Position numbers and translations under genes: made by a program. Positions 42,062-50,612 of a DNA stretch of 64,000 bases are shown in pieces (within the stretch, counting starts at the first letter, position 1; each line of letters starts with the position of its first letter). A model generated the notes under the pieces. The model saw only the letters and a program-made list of their open reading frames with translations, had not been told where the DNA came from and did not search any database. Origin of the DNA: Allotamlana fucoidanivorans (lineage in GTDB: Bacteria; Bacteroidota; Bacteroidia; Flavobacteriales; Flavobacteriaceae); the NCBI RefSeq assembly GCF_045788535.1, contig NZ_CP074074.1:3224001-3288000 (forward strand). Direction: 5' to 3'.

Positions 42062-42751
42062 ATGAAAAAAACATTACTATTATTTACAGGTTTGTTAATG
42101 GGCTTAACAACTGTGTCAGCCACAACCTCAAATTATGATGTTGGACAAAAGAAAATTCTTAAACACAAGAACAGATTTGCTCAACCAATTATGTTCATTG
42201 AACGTGGTGTTGAATTTTTAATCTTCCCAGATGGAAGCTTTGATTTCAATACAAATTATTATGACCCGTATTATAATGATAATACGTATTATAAATCAAG
42301 TTCAAGACGAAGTAGTTTAAATGTCAATTACCGTGGACCCAATGTAAACATTGGATATTCTAACGGCCAAAATGGTGTTTATATTTCTAGAGACCGTTTT
42401 GGACAAGTAAGACGCGTTGGTAATGTATTTATCAATTATAATAGAAGAGGCCAAGTATCTAGAGTAGGATCAGTTTACATTGATTATGGACGCGGAAGAC
42501 ATGCAACTTTAAGACAAGTTGGTGGCTTAAGGGTTCATTATAATGATTGGGGTGAAATTACCAATGTCCGAGGGCAAGTTAATAGATTTAACGATACGTA
42601 TTGTAATGTTAACGGTTGGCCATCTACCAATACTAGAAACGATATAGAAATTTGCCACAATGATTGGTATGAAGGCGACGATTATGACGATAATTATTAC
42701 TACTACAAGAGCAATGGAAAAGTAAAGAAACAAAAGAAAAGAAAACATTAA
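42062..42751 (+). CDS. Secreted protein with Tyr/Gly-rich short repeats, paralogue 1
   Basis: A 229-residue protein with a standard signal peptide (about 20 residues, ending TVSA). The mature part starts with a conserved FIERGVEFLIFPDGSFDFN block. A Tyr/Asp-rich linker follows, then three to four copies of a ~20-residue unit of the type Y-x3-G-x-V-x2-V-G-x-V-x-I-x-Y (for example RRGQVSRVGSVYIDYGRG). The tail is rich in Asp and Tyr and ends in a lysine-rich stretch. The repeats suggest a small beta structure, perhaps a hairpin solenoid on the cell surface or in the periplasm. No known function. A larger paralogue is at 43650-44891. Confidence 0.65.
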   Translation: MKKTLLLFTGLLMGLTTVSATTSNYDVGQKKILKHKNRFAQPIMFIERGVEFLIFPDGSFDFNTNYYDPYYNDNTYYKSSSRRSSLNVNYRGPNVNIGYSNGQNGVYISRDRFGQVRRVGNVFINYNRRGQVSRVGSVYIDYGRGRHATLRQVGGLRVHYNDWGEITNVRGQVNRFNDTYCNVNGWPSTNTRNDIEICHNDWYEGDDYDDNYYYYKSNGKVKKQKKRKH

Positions 42752-42754
42752 CAG

Positions 42755-42779
42755 AAAAGGCGCCGATTGGCGCCTTTTT
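42755..42779. terminator. Bidirectional terminator
   Basis: AAAAGGCGCC (42755-42764) pairs perfectly with GGCGCCTTTT (42769-42778) around a 4-base loop, four bases past the repeat-protein stop. The same hairpin can end the convergent T9SS gene. Confidence 0.92.
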
Positions 42780-42798
42780 GATTCAAATATTTCGCGGT

Positions 42799-43428
42799 TT
42801 ATTTCGCAAATTTTAAAGTCCCATATTCTGTTACTAAAAAATATAATCCTGTATTTAATGTGGAAACACTAATTTCATTTGAAATTTCCCCCTCTAAAAC
42901 TTTTTGCCCCGTAAGGTTATAAATTGAAAAACCACCATCAAATTTATCTTTCATTACGATGGCATCTCTAACTGAACTATAAAAAGAATTTAGTTTGGCT
43001 TTGTTATAACCTTCAGTTGATAATGTCTCTTCAATAGTTATTACAGTGTTGTCATTAGTATAATTAGGTCCGCCATTATCATATTCGGCAAAAATCATTA
43101 ATATATAAAAATTACCACTAGGCAACTCGCTTGTTAATGGAATTCCTGAGTCAACAGTATAATTATATATAACATTGTTTTGAGCATTTGGCTCAGTACC
43201 TGCTACAGCTGTATTAAAAGTATACTGATTTACTACTTGCCATGAAGAATTTAATTCACGTAATTGAACACCTAAGTAATTCAAATCTCCAGGAGTTACA
43301 TCATAGCTTATATCCATCGAAATTGTCTCTCCCGGCGAAAGGTTTAAGTCTTCATTATTCCATGTCACGGTTTGCGAAAAACTTAAAAAAGAAGTTAGTA
43401 CCAAAAATAAAAAGTAATGTTTTTTCAT
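42799..43428 (-). CDS. Secreted protein with T9SS type A sorting domain
   Basis: A 209-residue exported protein. A signal peptide of about 18 residues (ending SFSQ) is followed by a beta-sandwich-like domain (residues about 20-125) that begins VTWNNEDLNLSPGETISMDI. The C-terminal ~60 residues form a type IX secretion sorting domain: FSIYNLTGQKVLEGEI, then STLNTGLYFLVTEYG and a final lysine. It should therefore cross the outer membrane by T9SS and be attached or released there. The passenger domain resembles carbohydrate-binding-like folds by composition only. Its role is unknown. Confidence 0.8.
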   Translation of the reverse strand: MKKHYFLFLVLTSFLSFSQTVTWNNEDLNLSPGETISMDISYDVTPGDLNYLGVQLRELNSSWQVVNQYTFNTAVAGTEPNAQNNVIYNYTVDSGIPLTSELPSGNFYILMIFAEYDNGGPNYTNDNTVITIEETLSTEGYNKAKLNSFYSSVRDAIVMKDKFDGGFSIYNLTGQKVLEGEISNEISVSTLNTGLYFLVTEYGTLKFAK

Positions 43429-43459
43429 AATATTTAAATATTTAGTTAATAGTTAAAAA

Positions 43460-43467
43460 CAAACTTA
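43460..43467 (-). promoter_or_regulatory. -7 element of T9SS-sorted protein gene
   Basis: The minus strand reads TAAGTTTG, matching TAnnTTTG, about 25 bases from the predicted transcript start to the ATG. The -33 box is unclear. Confidence 0.4.
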
Positions 43468-43601
43468 AACATTGCTTCAATTCATTAGTAAAAATTCAAC
43501 TTGACATAAACTTAACAGCAAATAAAATTCAAAGCATTCACTGATTATAGCATTGTTTATTTGCGGGCTATAAAACCGATACATTTAAGCAATACCTTTT
43601 T

Positions 43602-43617
43602 TGGCACGCTGTTTGTA
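43602..43617 (+). promoter_or_regulatory. Sigma-54-like (-24/-12) promoter, repeat-protein gene 2
   Basis: TGGCACGCTGTTTGTA carries a perfect TGGCACG -24 box, four spacer bases and TTGTA in place of TTGCA. GG at 43603-43604 and the -12 GT at 43615-43616 have the strict spacing. Start expected near 43628, 22 bases before the ATG. Confidence 0.6.
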
Positions 43618-43649
43618 GTTATTTCAACAGAACCATAAAATCTATCATT

Positions 43650-44891
43650 ATGAATACTCTCAACATTTACCATGAACATTTTTTTAATGTATTAGAAACA
43701 CGAAAAAAACTATTAGTGTCATTATTATTTGTAGCGTTTTTCGTATTTATATCTCAAAACGTATGGGCCAATAATAATGCGAGCTCAAACGAGCAGTCGC
43801 TTAACTATAATTACAACTATGGAAACTCTTTCATTTTTGTTGAAAATGGTGTAGAGTTTTCTGTTTTCCCAGATGGTCAGTTTGATTTCAATATCATAAG
43901 AAATAATTCAAGATTTAATATTTCATACAATTCACCACAAGTTAGCGTGAGTTTTAATTCAGGACACAACTATGATGCCTATGTACAATATGATGAATTT
44001 GGTGCCGTAATTCAGGTTGAAAACATTCCGATTTTTTATGATGGTTATGGTAGAATTGCTCAAGCTGGTAATGTGAATATATATTATAATAATTTTGGAT
44101 ATGTATCACGAGTTGGAGGTTTATACGTACACTATAATGGAGCAAACAGATTTTCTCATTGTACCGGATACATCAATATATACAACAGAAGATATGTTTA
44201 TAGACCCTGGCATAATGCTTATAGAATTCCATATTACAAGCACTGTGTAGTTTACAACAGACCGTACCGCGTAAACTATTACCCTGTAAGATATACATAT
44301 CGCCGTCCTTTTTATAACAATTACAGGCCCGTAACTTCTGTTGGACGACGTAGCAACGTGATACAAAGAAACAGAAGTTATGCCACTGCAAATAGAAGCA
44401 GAAAGAATATCACTCAAGTTAACAGAGTATCTAGTTCAAGACCTGTTACATATAAAAATAACGGACGACGTGATCAATATCATAAACCAAGTAAAAATCA
44501 TAGAAATGAATACGCTAGTTTAAACAACAGAAAGTCACCACATACTAGCCCTAACAGACAATCTAGCGCTAAAAAACATTATGACACCCCTAGCAGAAAA
44601 CCTAGCATGAGTTCTCATAAAAACACCACAACGCGTTTAGGGACACCTAGTAGACAAGGTGTAAACACTAAAAGCAGAACCTATTCACCAAAGCAAAACG
44701 GAAACCAAAGAAGTTATCAAAAACCAAATCCAAAAAATACGCGTATATATAGTAATTCAACAACTAGAACATCTAGTTCAAATAGAAAAACAATTAAACC
44801 TAGAACTACAACAAGCAGACAACCAAGCAAAAATGTTGCGAGCAGAAGTTCTAGTAATCATACAAAGTCGTCAACAAGAAGACGCTCTTAA
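43650..44891 (+). CDS. Secreted protein with Tyr/Gly-rich short repeats and long basic tail, paralogue 2
   Basis: A 413-residue protein. A long basic N-region precedes a hydrophobic signal segment (about residues 20-40, ending VWANN). The FVENGVEFSVFPDGQFDFNI block aligns with paralogue 1, followed by about four ~20-residue units such as DGYGRIAQAGNVNIYYNNFG. From about residue 180 the protein becomes rich in Tyr, Arg and Pro, and from about 230 to the end is low-complexity Ser/Thr/Asn/Arg/Lys (for example ...SRRRS at the end), strongly basic and likely disordered. Such a tail could bind anionic polysaccharide or DNA. That is inference. A hairpin terminator follows. Confidence 0.65.
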   Translation: MNTLNIYHEHFFNVLETRKKLLVSLLFVAFFVFISQNVWANNNASSNEQSLNYNYNYGNSFIFVENGVEFSVFPDGQFDFNIIRNNSRFNISYNSPQVSVSFNSGHNYDAYVQYDEFGAVIQVENIPIFYDGYGRIAQAGNVNIYYNNFGYVSRVGGLYVHYNGANRFSHCTGYINIYNRRYVYRPWHNAYRIPYYKHCVVYNRPYRVNYYPVRYTYRRPFYNNYRPVTSVGRRSNVIQRNRSYATANRSRKNITQVNRVSSSRPVTYKNNGRRDQYHKPSKNHRNEYASLNNRKSPHTSPNRQSSAKKHYDTPSRKPSMSSHKNTTTRLGTPSRQGVNTKSRTYSPKQNGNQRSYQKPNPKNTRIYSNSTTRTSSSNRKTIKPRTTTSRQPSKNVASRSSSNHTKSSTRRRS

Positions 44892-44916
44892 AATTTTGGT
44901 TGGTTAGTTAGGAAAG

Positions 44917-44958
44917 CCCTGCAAACTGTTTGCCTCAAAGCAACGTTGCGGGGTTTTT
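44917..44958 (+). terminator. Hairpin terminator after repeat-protein gene 2
   Basis: CCCTGCAA (44917-44924) pairs with TTGCGGGG (44946-44953) with one G-U pair, enclosing a small inner stem (TTGC/GCAA), followed by TTTTT. Confidence 0.75.
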
Positions 44959-44973
44959 CGTCTTTAATCATTA

Positions 44974-46431
44974 CTAACTTCTTCTTAAATAGTGGTTTGC
45001 AATACTCGTTAAATCTTCTGAAAAATCAAATTTATAAATCAGAAAGACATACAGTACAACCACTAAAACAGATTTTAAAACAATATTAATGATTGGAGAA
45101 AAATTAAAATCCCAAAAATAAAATCCTAAAACAAATAAAATTAGAAACCCACCAATTTTTAAGGTTTTTAAAGAAAAAGGAAATAGTTTAAATTTTGAAT
45201 ACACAAAAACGAGTTTAATACTGTTATAAATTATTACAGCCAAAAAAGTAGCCACCCCTGCCCCATTAATACCCAACCATGGGATAAAGAACATATTTAA
45301 AACAACCATGAGCACCACTAAAACAACTCCTAGTACTAAAACCATTCTATAATAATCACTATTAAATAAAATAGAATTATTACTACCTAAAGCATTATCA
45401 AACAATTTTACAAAGCTAATCATGAATACCACCCATAGCCCTACACTAAATTCAGAAGGAATTATTTTATACAGTTCGTTTATATTCAAAACAATTAGCA
45501 AAAATATCAAACCACCAACTATGGTTAAATTTATAGAACTACGTTTGTACAAATCTCCCAATGCCTCAAAATCTTTATCGTTTAAATATTTCGCAGAAAG
45601 CGGCATTAAAATTTGATGCATAGAACGTTGTGGAACAGCTATTACAGTTGCAATAAAAATAGCTACATTATAATAGGCTATTTGCTCAATTTCAATATAA
45701 TAACCCAACATTACCTTGTCAACATCCAATAAAATGGTTGCAATTGATCCTGCTACAATAATAAGTAATGAATATTTTAAAATTCGATTAAATTGAGGCG
45801 GAAGTTTCCATGTAAGTATAGGTGGCTTTAAGTTAAATGCATAAATTTTCATGATAAGAGTTCGCACAACATAAACACAAACAAGCCCTATCATAAATTG
45901 CTGTACATTTAAAACCTCAAAGAAAAGCATAAAAAGCAAGAGCATGGTACCAACTCTATGAAAAACCTCCTTCATAAAGTTACCAAAAACTGTTTGCATT
46001 TGCACTTTTGCCCAAGCGAAAAAAATTTCAAAATATGCCAATGCTATTGCTATGAATATGGTATGCCACAAATAATCTTTTATAATTCCATTTTTATGTG
46101 CTAAAAATCCTCCAATAGTATCATAGCCTAGTAAAAGAAAAAAACTTAATGGCACAATTAAAAACAAAGGCATTATTAACACCAGCGTTAAAAAACCATT
46201 AATAGAGGTTCTTGTTTTGAAAGAGGAGTAAAATTTCACCAGTGTATTATGCATACCAAAAGACATTAGGGGCATAATAACATATGCTAAAGAAAGCATA
46301 AACCCAACCAAGCCATAATAACTATCACTCAAAAACTTAGTATACAGAAACAAAGTATTGATGGCTCCTATTCCAAACCCTATATAGGTTGAAATTATAT
46401 TTTTAAACGATTGTGTGGCAACTAAACCCAT
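44974..46431 (-). CDS. Oligosaccharide flippase family protein (second Wzx-like)
   Basis: A 485-residue polytopic protein with about 14 helices, full length for Wzx-like transporters. It opens with a basic amphipathic start then YIGFGIGAINTLFLYTKFLS, and has KFYSSFKTRTSINGFLTLVL, typical of the lipopolysaccharide or flippase group. It begins one base after the GT4 stop with no gap. The substrate may be the product of the adjacent GT4 or a more general lipid-linked glycan. It is only distantly similar by eye to the flippase at 3-1265. Confidence 0.85.
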   Translation of the reverse strand: MGLVATQSFKNIISTYIGFGIGAINTLFLYTKFLSDSYYGLVGFMLSLAYVIMPLMSFGMHNTLVKFYSSFKTRTSINGFLTLVLIMPLFLIVPLSFFLLLGYDTIGGFLAHKNGIIKDYLWHTIFIAIALAYFEIFFAWAKVQMQTVFGNFMKEVFHRVGTMLLLFMLFFEVLNVQQFMIGLVCVYVVRTLIMKIYAFNLKPPILTWKLPPQFNRILKYSLLIIVAGSIATILLDVDKVMLGYYIEIEQIAYYNVAIFIATVIAVPQRSMHQILMPLSAKYLNDKDFEALGDLYKRSSINLTIVGGLIFLLIVLNINELYKIIPSEFSVGLWVVFMISFVKLFDNALGSNNSILFNSDYYRMVLVLGVVLVVLMVVLNMFFIPWLGINGAGVATFLAVIIYNSIKLVFVYSKFKLFPFSLKTLKIGGFLILFVLGFYFWDFNFSPIINIVLKSVLVVVLYVFLIYKFDFSEDLTSIANHYLRRS

Positions 46432-47712
46432 TTAAAGTAATTTATACAATGTTCCTGCAAGTGACTTTCTGTGGTATTTTTGCAAACCTATAGGATGACT
46501 AATCAATGCATTGTTTTTGTATAAGTCATAACCCTTCAAAATATAGCGTTTTATGGCTTCATAATCTTCATAATTAAAGTAAACACCTGTATTAGTTTCT
46601 TTAATTATTTTCTCAACATCTGAACCCTTAGGGCCAACCGCTATAATTGGTCTATTTGAAACCATATATTCAAAAAGTTTACCAGGGATAATACACTTCG
46701 TTTCTTCAGAATTGATTTCAATCAAAAGAAGTAATTGTGATTTTTTCTGAAACACAATAGACTCTTCATGAGATACATAGCCTACATTATTTACATAATT
46801 ACTCAATCCTATTAATTCAAGAGATTTAAATACTTCTTCACTTACAGTCCCCACGAGATTAAGTTGAAAATCTTTTGCAAAACCAGTATGCTCTCTTAAT
46901 AGATCTGCTAATACTTGCCATAAAACTTCAGGATTGCGTTTTGATAAAAGCGAACCAATATGTGCTAGTGTAAATTTTGAATCCATTTCAAAATCAACCC
47001 TTTTCTCATTATCATACCCATTAGTAATTACAGTAACAGGTTTATTTGTAATATTGAGAAATTCATTTTTGGTAACAAAACTAGTTACAATAATGTCATC
47101 AGCTGTATTTAAGACTCGGTTTTCTAGTTGTTTGTGTTTCTTCTGAGCATAGCCAGTAAGTTTCAACTGTTTATGGTAACCAATAGTTGTCCACGGATCT
47201 CTAAAATCTGCAATCCACTTTATTTTTAATTCTTTTTTTAAGCCTAACCCTATGAGGTGCAGACTATGTGGCGGCCCCGTTGTTATGACTGTTTCAATAC
47301 CTTCTTTTTTAATGATACCCATCAAGGTTTTAATAGAAGGTTTTACCCAGCCCACTCTAGCATCAGGGATAAAACAATTTCCTCGAATAAACAGCATCAT
47401 TTTTTCTACCAGTGATTGCTTTTTTTTATCAGATATAATGCCTTTACTTATAGTTTTTGAAGTTTTTTTAAAAAACAAACTAGCCCATTTATAAGGCTCA
47501 TTGATTGGTTGTTTAATAATTTTTACTTCCGTTGGCACATCTTGATTAAGACTTGTATCTTGAAGAGGATAATTGGGGTTTTCAGGAATAAAAACAATAG
47601 GTTCTATGCCAAAATCAGGAAGGTACTTAACAAACTTTAACCAACGTTGTACACCTGGACCTCCAGCAGGCGGCCAGTAGTAGGTAATGATTAACACTTT
47701 CTTTTTATTCAT
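46432..47712 (-). CDS. GT4 family glycosyltransferase
   Basis: A 426-residue GT-B protein of a type common in flavobacteria, starting KKVLIITYYWPPAGGPGVQR. The C-terminal domain has FTLAHIGSLLSKRNPEVLWQ and IIPGKLFEYMVSNRPIIAVG, the donor-binding region with its glutamate in GKLFEYM. It lies 24 bases after the YfhO gene and directly before the flippase, so these three form one transcript. The sugar is unknown. Confidence 0.88.
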   Translation of the reverse strand: MNKKKVLIITYYWPPAGGPGVQRWLKFVKYLPDFGIEPIVFIPENPNYPLQDTSLNQDVPTEVKIIKQPINEPYKWASLFFKKTSKTISKGIISDKKKQSLVEKMMLFIRGNCFIPDARVGWVKPSIKTLMGIIKKEGIETVITTGPPHSLHLIGLGLKKELKIKWIADFRDPWTTIGYHKQLKLTGYAQKKHKQLENRVLNTADDIIVTSFVTKNEFLNITNKPVTVITNGYDNEKRVDFEMDSKFTLAHIGSLLSKRNPEVLWQVLADLLREHTGFAKDFQLNLVGTVSEEVFKSLELIGLSNYVNNVGYVSHEESIVFQKKSQLLLLIEINSEETKCIIPGKLFEYMVSNRPIIAVGPKGSDVEKIIKETNTGVYFNYEDYEAIKRYILKGYDLYKNNALISHPIGLQKYHRKSLAGTLYKLL

Positions 47713-47736
47713 GCAACATGGATTAAAACATAATCA

Positions 47737-50166
47737 CTACACCCCTTCTATCTTCTTATTTCTTATCCTAAACTCATAAAATAACCCTCCCAACAACACT
47801 AAAGCAACTGCTATAGAACTTGCCAATGCAATACTGCTACCTGTTTTAACCACGTCAGGTTCAAACTTAAACTCGATAGTGTGGCTTCCTGCTGTTACAG
47901 GCAATCCTCTTAAAATATAATTAACACGTATATGATCTACTTCATTGCCATCAATAAAAGTCTTCCAGCCGTGAGGGTAATAGATTTCAGAAAACACCGC
48001 AAAACCATCATTTTTATTGTTTGATGTATACTTCAAATAGTTAGGTTTTACTTCTTTTAAAGCAATTGAAGCTAAGGAATCAAGAGTAAATGTTTTATTT
48101 GATGCAATTGAAGCTGATGTTGTAACGGCTTTAGTTTTGGTTTCTAAACTATCTAGGACTAAAATTTCATCGTTGGCAGAATTTAACCTATCCAACTCTT
48201 TTACAAACCATGCATTTCCATTAGCTGTTTCATTCATATAGGGTATAGCATTCCCTTCTTCATCCTGGCCAACAATATATTTTGTATTGAGCATATTTAA
48301 AACGTTGATATTGTTTTTAACAATATAAAAGTCAAACACTTCTCTATATCGTCTTAGTTCTGCAGCATTGTACCCATTAAGAGAATTATGGAAATAAGAT
48401 GGTTTTGAGGGGCCTGAAACCAAATCATAAACTCGATAATACGTGGTGTCTCTTAAAATAAATTGGTCTGCCTCACTTGCTTGAAATGGTTCATTCATTT
48501 GCACACTAGGCACAAAATCTTCGGTATTTACATACCGTCTATCAACACCAATCAAATCAAACAGAATAAGAGCTCCAACAAGTATTAATACCACTTTTTC
48601 CTGAAGTTTTTCTTTTAGAAACGCAAACAATATACTTGCAAGTACTAACACCAGCGCCAAAGTACGTAGGGTATCTTCAGTAAATAGTGTTTTTCGATCT
48701 GCTTTTAAGGCACTTGTAAAATCTGGTCCATAATTTTGTCTATATATACCATCATTCGCTCCTACAAAATCAAATAAACTCGATTTAAACACTAAAAACA
48801 AAACACTAAGCCCAGCGGTAATAAGCGTAGTATACTTTAAAGCGTTTAATTTTTCGTCTTTATTCTCCGTTCCATTTACCCATTTAGACAATCCTACAAC
48901 AGCAAGGGCAGGAACACATAGCTCTAAAACTACCTGAATAGAACTTACAGCTCTAAACTTATTGTAAAGTGGTACATAATCAATAAAAAAGTTGGTTAAA
49001 AACCCAAAGTTCTTTCCATACGACAACAAAAGGGATAGTAATGTTCCTCCAACCAACCACCACTTTAATCGTCCTTTAACCAAAAACAACGCCAAAATAA
49101 ATAAGAATATTACAACCGCACCTACATAGGCTGGTGCCTCAACAATAGGTTGATTACCCCAATACATAGGCGCTCGTTTAACGGCTTCAGAGGCTTGCGC
49201 TGATGTTGCGCCTAACTTTCTATAAGCATTATAGGTGGCAGAGTTTTTTCCAACATCCTCACCATTTCCGCCTCCCATAAATCTAGGAATAAACAAGTTA
49301 AATGTTTCAACAATGCCATAGCTAAATTGTGTAATATAATCTCTGTCAAGTCCAGTTGTAGCTATCTTAGTGGAACCATCAGGGTTAATGGTTAATTCGC
49401 TTTTACTACGTTTACTTTCTTTTACATATTCTTTTGTAGCCAAAATATTAGTTGCATTCATCGCGATAGAAAGCACCACTGCAACCAACAAAACTCCAAC
49501 AGATTTAAAATACTGGAACAAACTGTTTTTTTTGTAAGCATCATACAAATACACAATACCTAAAATCACCACCAAAAACATGAGATAATAGGTCATTTGA
49601 AAATGATTCGCAACCAATTCTAAGCCCATAGCTATGGTTGTGAGCAAAAAACCAGCAACATATTTTTTTCTGAAGACCAATAAAATGCCACTCAACACTA
49701 ATGGCATATATGCAATAGCATGAGCTTTACTGTTGTGACCAACCCCTAATATTATAATTAAATATGTTGAAAAACCAAATGCTAACGCTCCAATAAAAGC
49801 CAGCTTAATATCTACTTTCAGCACCAATAAAAACACATAAAAGCCAAACAGATACAAAAACAAATAATCTGCAGGTCTTGGCAAAAACCGTAGAGCTGAG
49901 TCTAATTTTTTAATATAATTATGGGGGTATCTCGCGCCTAACTGATAGGTAGGCATACCACCAAAAGCACTATTTGTCCAATACGTTTCATCTCCTGTTT
50001 CTGCCTTAAAGTCCTTCTGCTGTTTACTCATTCCTATAAACTGCACTATATCACTTTGATATATAGTTTTGCCTTCTAAAACAGGACTAAAATACGCTAG
50101 AGATACTATAACAAAACCCAGCAAAATAAGTAAATGCGGTAAGAACTTTTTAATGGAAAATGACAT
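47737..50166 (-). CDS. YfhO family membrane protein
   Basis: An 809-residue protein with 12 to 14 helices in the first ~560 residues and a soluble, probably periplasmic C-terminal part (beta-rich, VFSEIYYPHGWKTFIDGNEV) ending in one more helix. Conserved family segments are YWTNSAFGGMPTYQLGARYP near the N-terminus and LNMLNTKYIVGQ in the periplasmic part. YfhO proteins have a GT-C like layout and, where studied, help glycosylate surface polymers using lipid-linked sugars. Here it heads a transcript with a GT4 and a flippase. An acceptor is not known. Confidence 0.85.
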   Translation of the reverse strand: MSFSIKKFLPHLLILLGFVIVSLAYFSPVLEGKTIYQSDIVQFIGMSKQQKDFKAETGDETYWTNSAFGGMPTYQLGARYPHNYIKKLDSALRFLPRPADYLFLYLFGFYVFLLVLKVDIKLAFIGALAFGFSTYLIIILGVGHNSKAHAIAYMPLVLSGILLVFRKKYVAGFLLTTIAMGLELVANHFQMTYYLMFLVVILGIVYLYDAYKKNSLFQYFKSVGVLLVAVVLSIAMNATNILATKEYVKESKRSKSELTINPDGSTKIATTGLDRDYITQFSYGIVETFNLFIPRFMGGGNGEDVGKNSATYNAYRKLGATSAQASEAVKRAPMYWGNQPIVEAPAYVGAVVIFLFILALFLVKGRLKWWLVGGTLLSLLLSYGKNFGFLTNFFIDYVPLYNKFRAVSSIQVVLELCVPALAVVGLSKWVNGTENKDEKLNALKYTTLITAGLSVLFLVFKSSLFDFVGANDGIYRQNYGPDFTSALKADRKTLFTEDTLRTLALVLVLASILFAFLKEKLQEKVVLILVGALILFDLIGVDRRYVNTEDFVPSVQMNEPFQASEADQFILRDTTYYRVYDLVSGPSKPSYFHNSLNGYNAAELRRYREVFDFYIVKNNINVLNMLNTKYIVGQDEEGNAIPYMNETANGNAWFVKELDRLNSANDEILVLDSLETKTKAVTTSASIASNKTFTLDSLASIALKEVKPNYLKYTSNNKNDGFAVFSEIYYPHGWKTFIDGNEVDHIRVNYILRGLPVTAGSHTIEFKFEPDVVKTGSSIALASSIAVALVLLGGLFYEFRIRNKKIEGV

Positions 50167-50194
50167 GAGTTGGTTTTAGAAAATGATGTCGAAA

Positions 50195-50482
50195 TTAATC
50201 AATTTCTTCGTAATCTACATATTCACCAACGTCTTTATTTGAAGTTTTGGTTTTAGGCATTTTATCAATAGTTACTTCGCCTTCTTTTTTTATGTTGTCT
50301 TGTTGGTTAGTTGTATTTTGAAAATTACCAAATTGTCCACCAAATCGTTCTTGCGCCTTCTTTGACACATATTTAAAGAGAAACGGAGACAAGAGACGTG
50401 CAATGATTTTGATACCAAAATAAACTAAAAGAATTATAAGGATCATCCTAACAAGACCTGTCACAGATGCATATTGTAGCAT
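50195..50482 (-). CDS. DUF4834 family small membrane protein
   Basis: A 95-residue protein starting MLQYASVTGLVRMILIILLV with one membrane helix (about residues 10-30), a basic amphipathic segment and an acidic disordered tail ending GEYVDYEEID. The pattern matches DUF4834 proteins, which in flavobacteria sit just upstream of YfhO genes as here (28 bases). I chose the ATG at 50482 because the -7 element at 50499-50506 would lie inside the longer alternative. Role unknown. Confidence 0.8.
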   Translation of the reverse strand: MLQYASVTGLVRMILIILLVYFGIKIIARLLSPFLFKYVSKKAQERFGGQFGNFQNTTNQQDNIKKEGEVTIDKMPKTKTSNKDVGEYVDYEEID

Positions 50483-50498
50483 AACTATAGTTTTAAGG

Positions 50499-50506
50499 CA
50501 AAAATA
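50499..50506 (-). promoter_or_regulatory. -7 element of DUF4834-YfhO operon
   Basis: The minus strand reads TATTTTTG, matching TAnnTTTG. The transcript would begin near 50492, ten bases before the start codon. No clean -33 box. Confidence 0.45.
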
Positions 50507-50560
50507 CAATTCTACAGCCTTAAAAAAGACCGATCAGTTATAAAAAAAATATAAAATATC

Positions 50561-50568
50561 TATATTTG
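50561..50568 (+). promoter_or_regulatory. -7 element of outer-membrane protein gene
   Basis: TATATTTG matches TAnnTTTG, about 37 bases from the predicted start site to the ATG at 50613. No clear -33 box. Confidence 0.4.
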
Positions 50569-50612
50569 GATAGCTATACACTAATATTTACCTATAAACA
50601 CACCTAAGTTTT

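Noticed and set aside
43954..44417. Three antisense frames over the repeat-protein gene
   Set aside because: They mirror the repetitive Tyr/Asn codons of the sense gene, which has signal peptide, paralogue and terminator.
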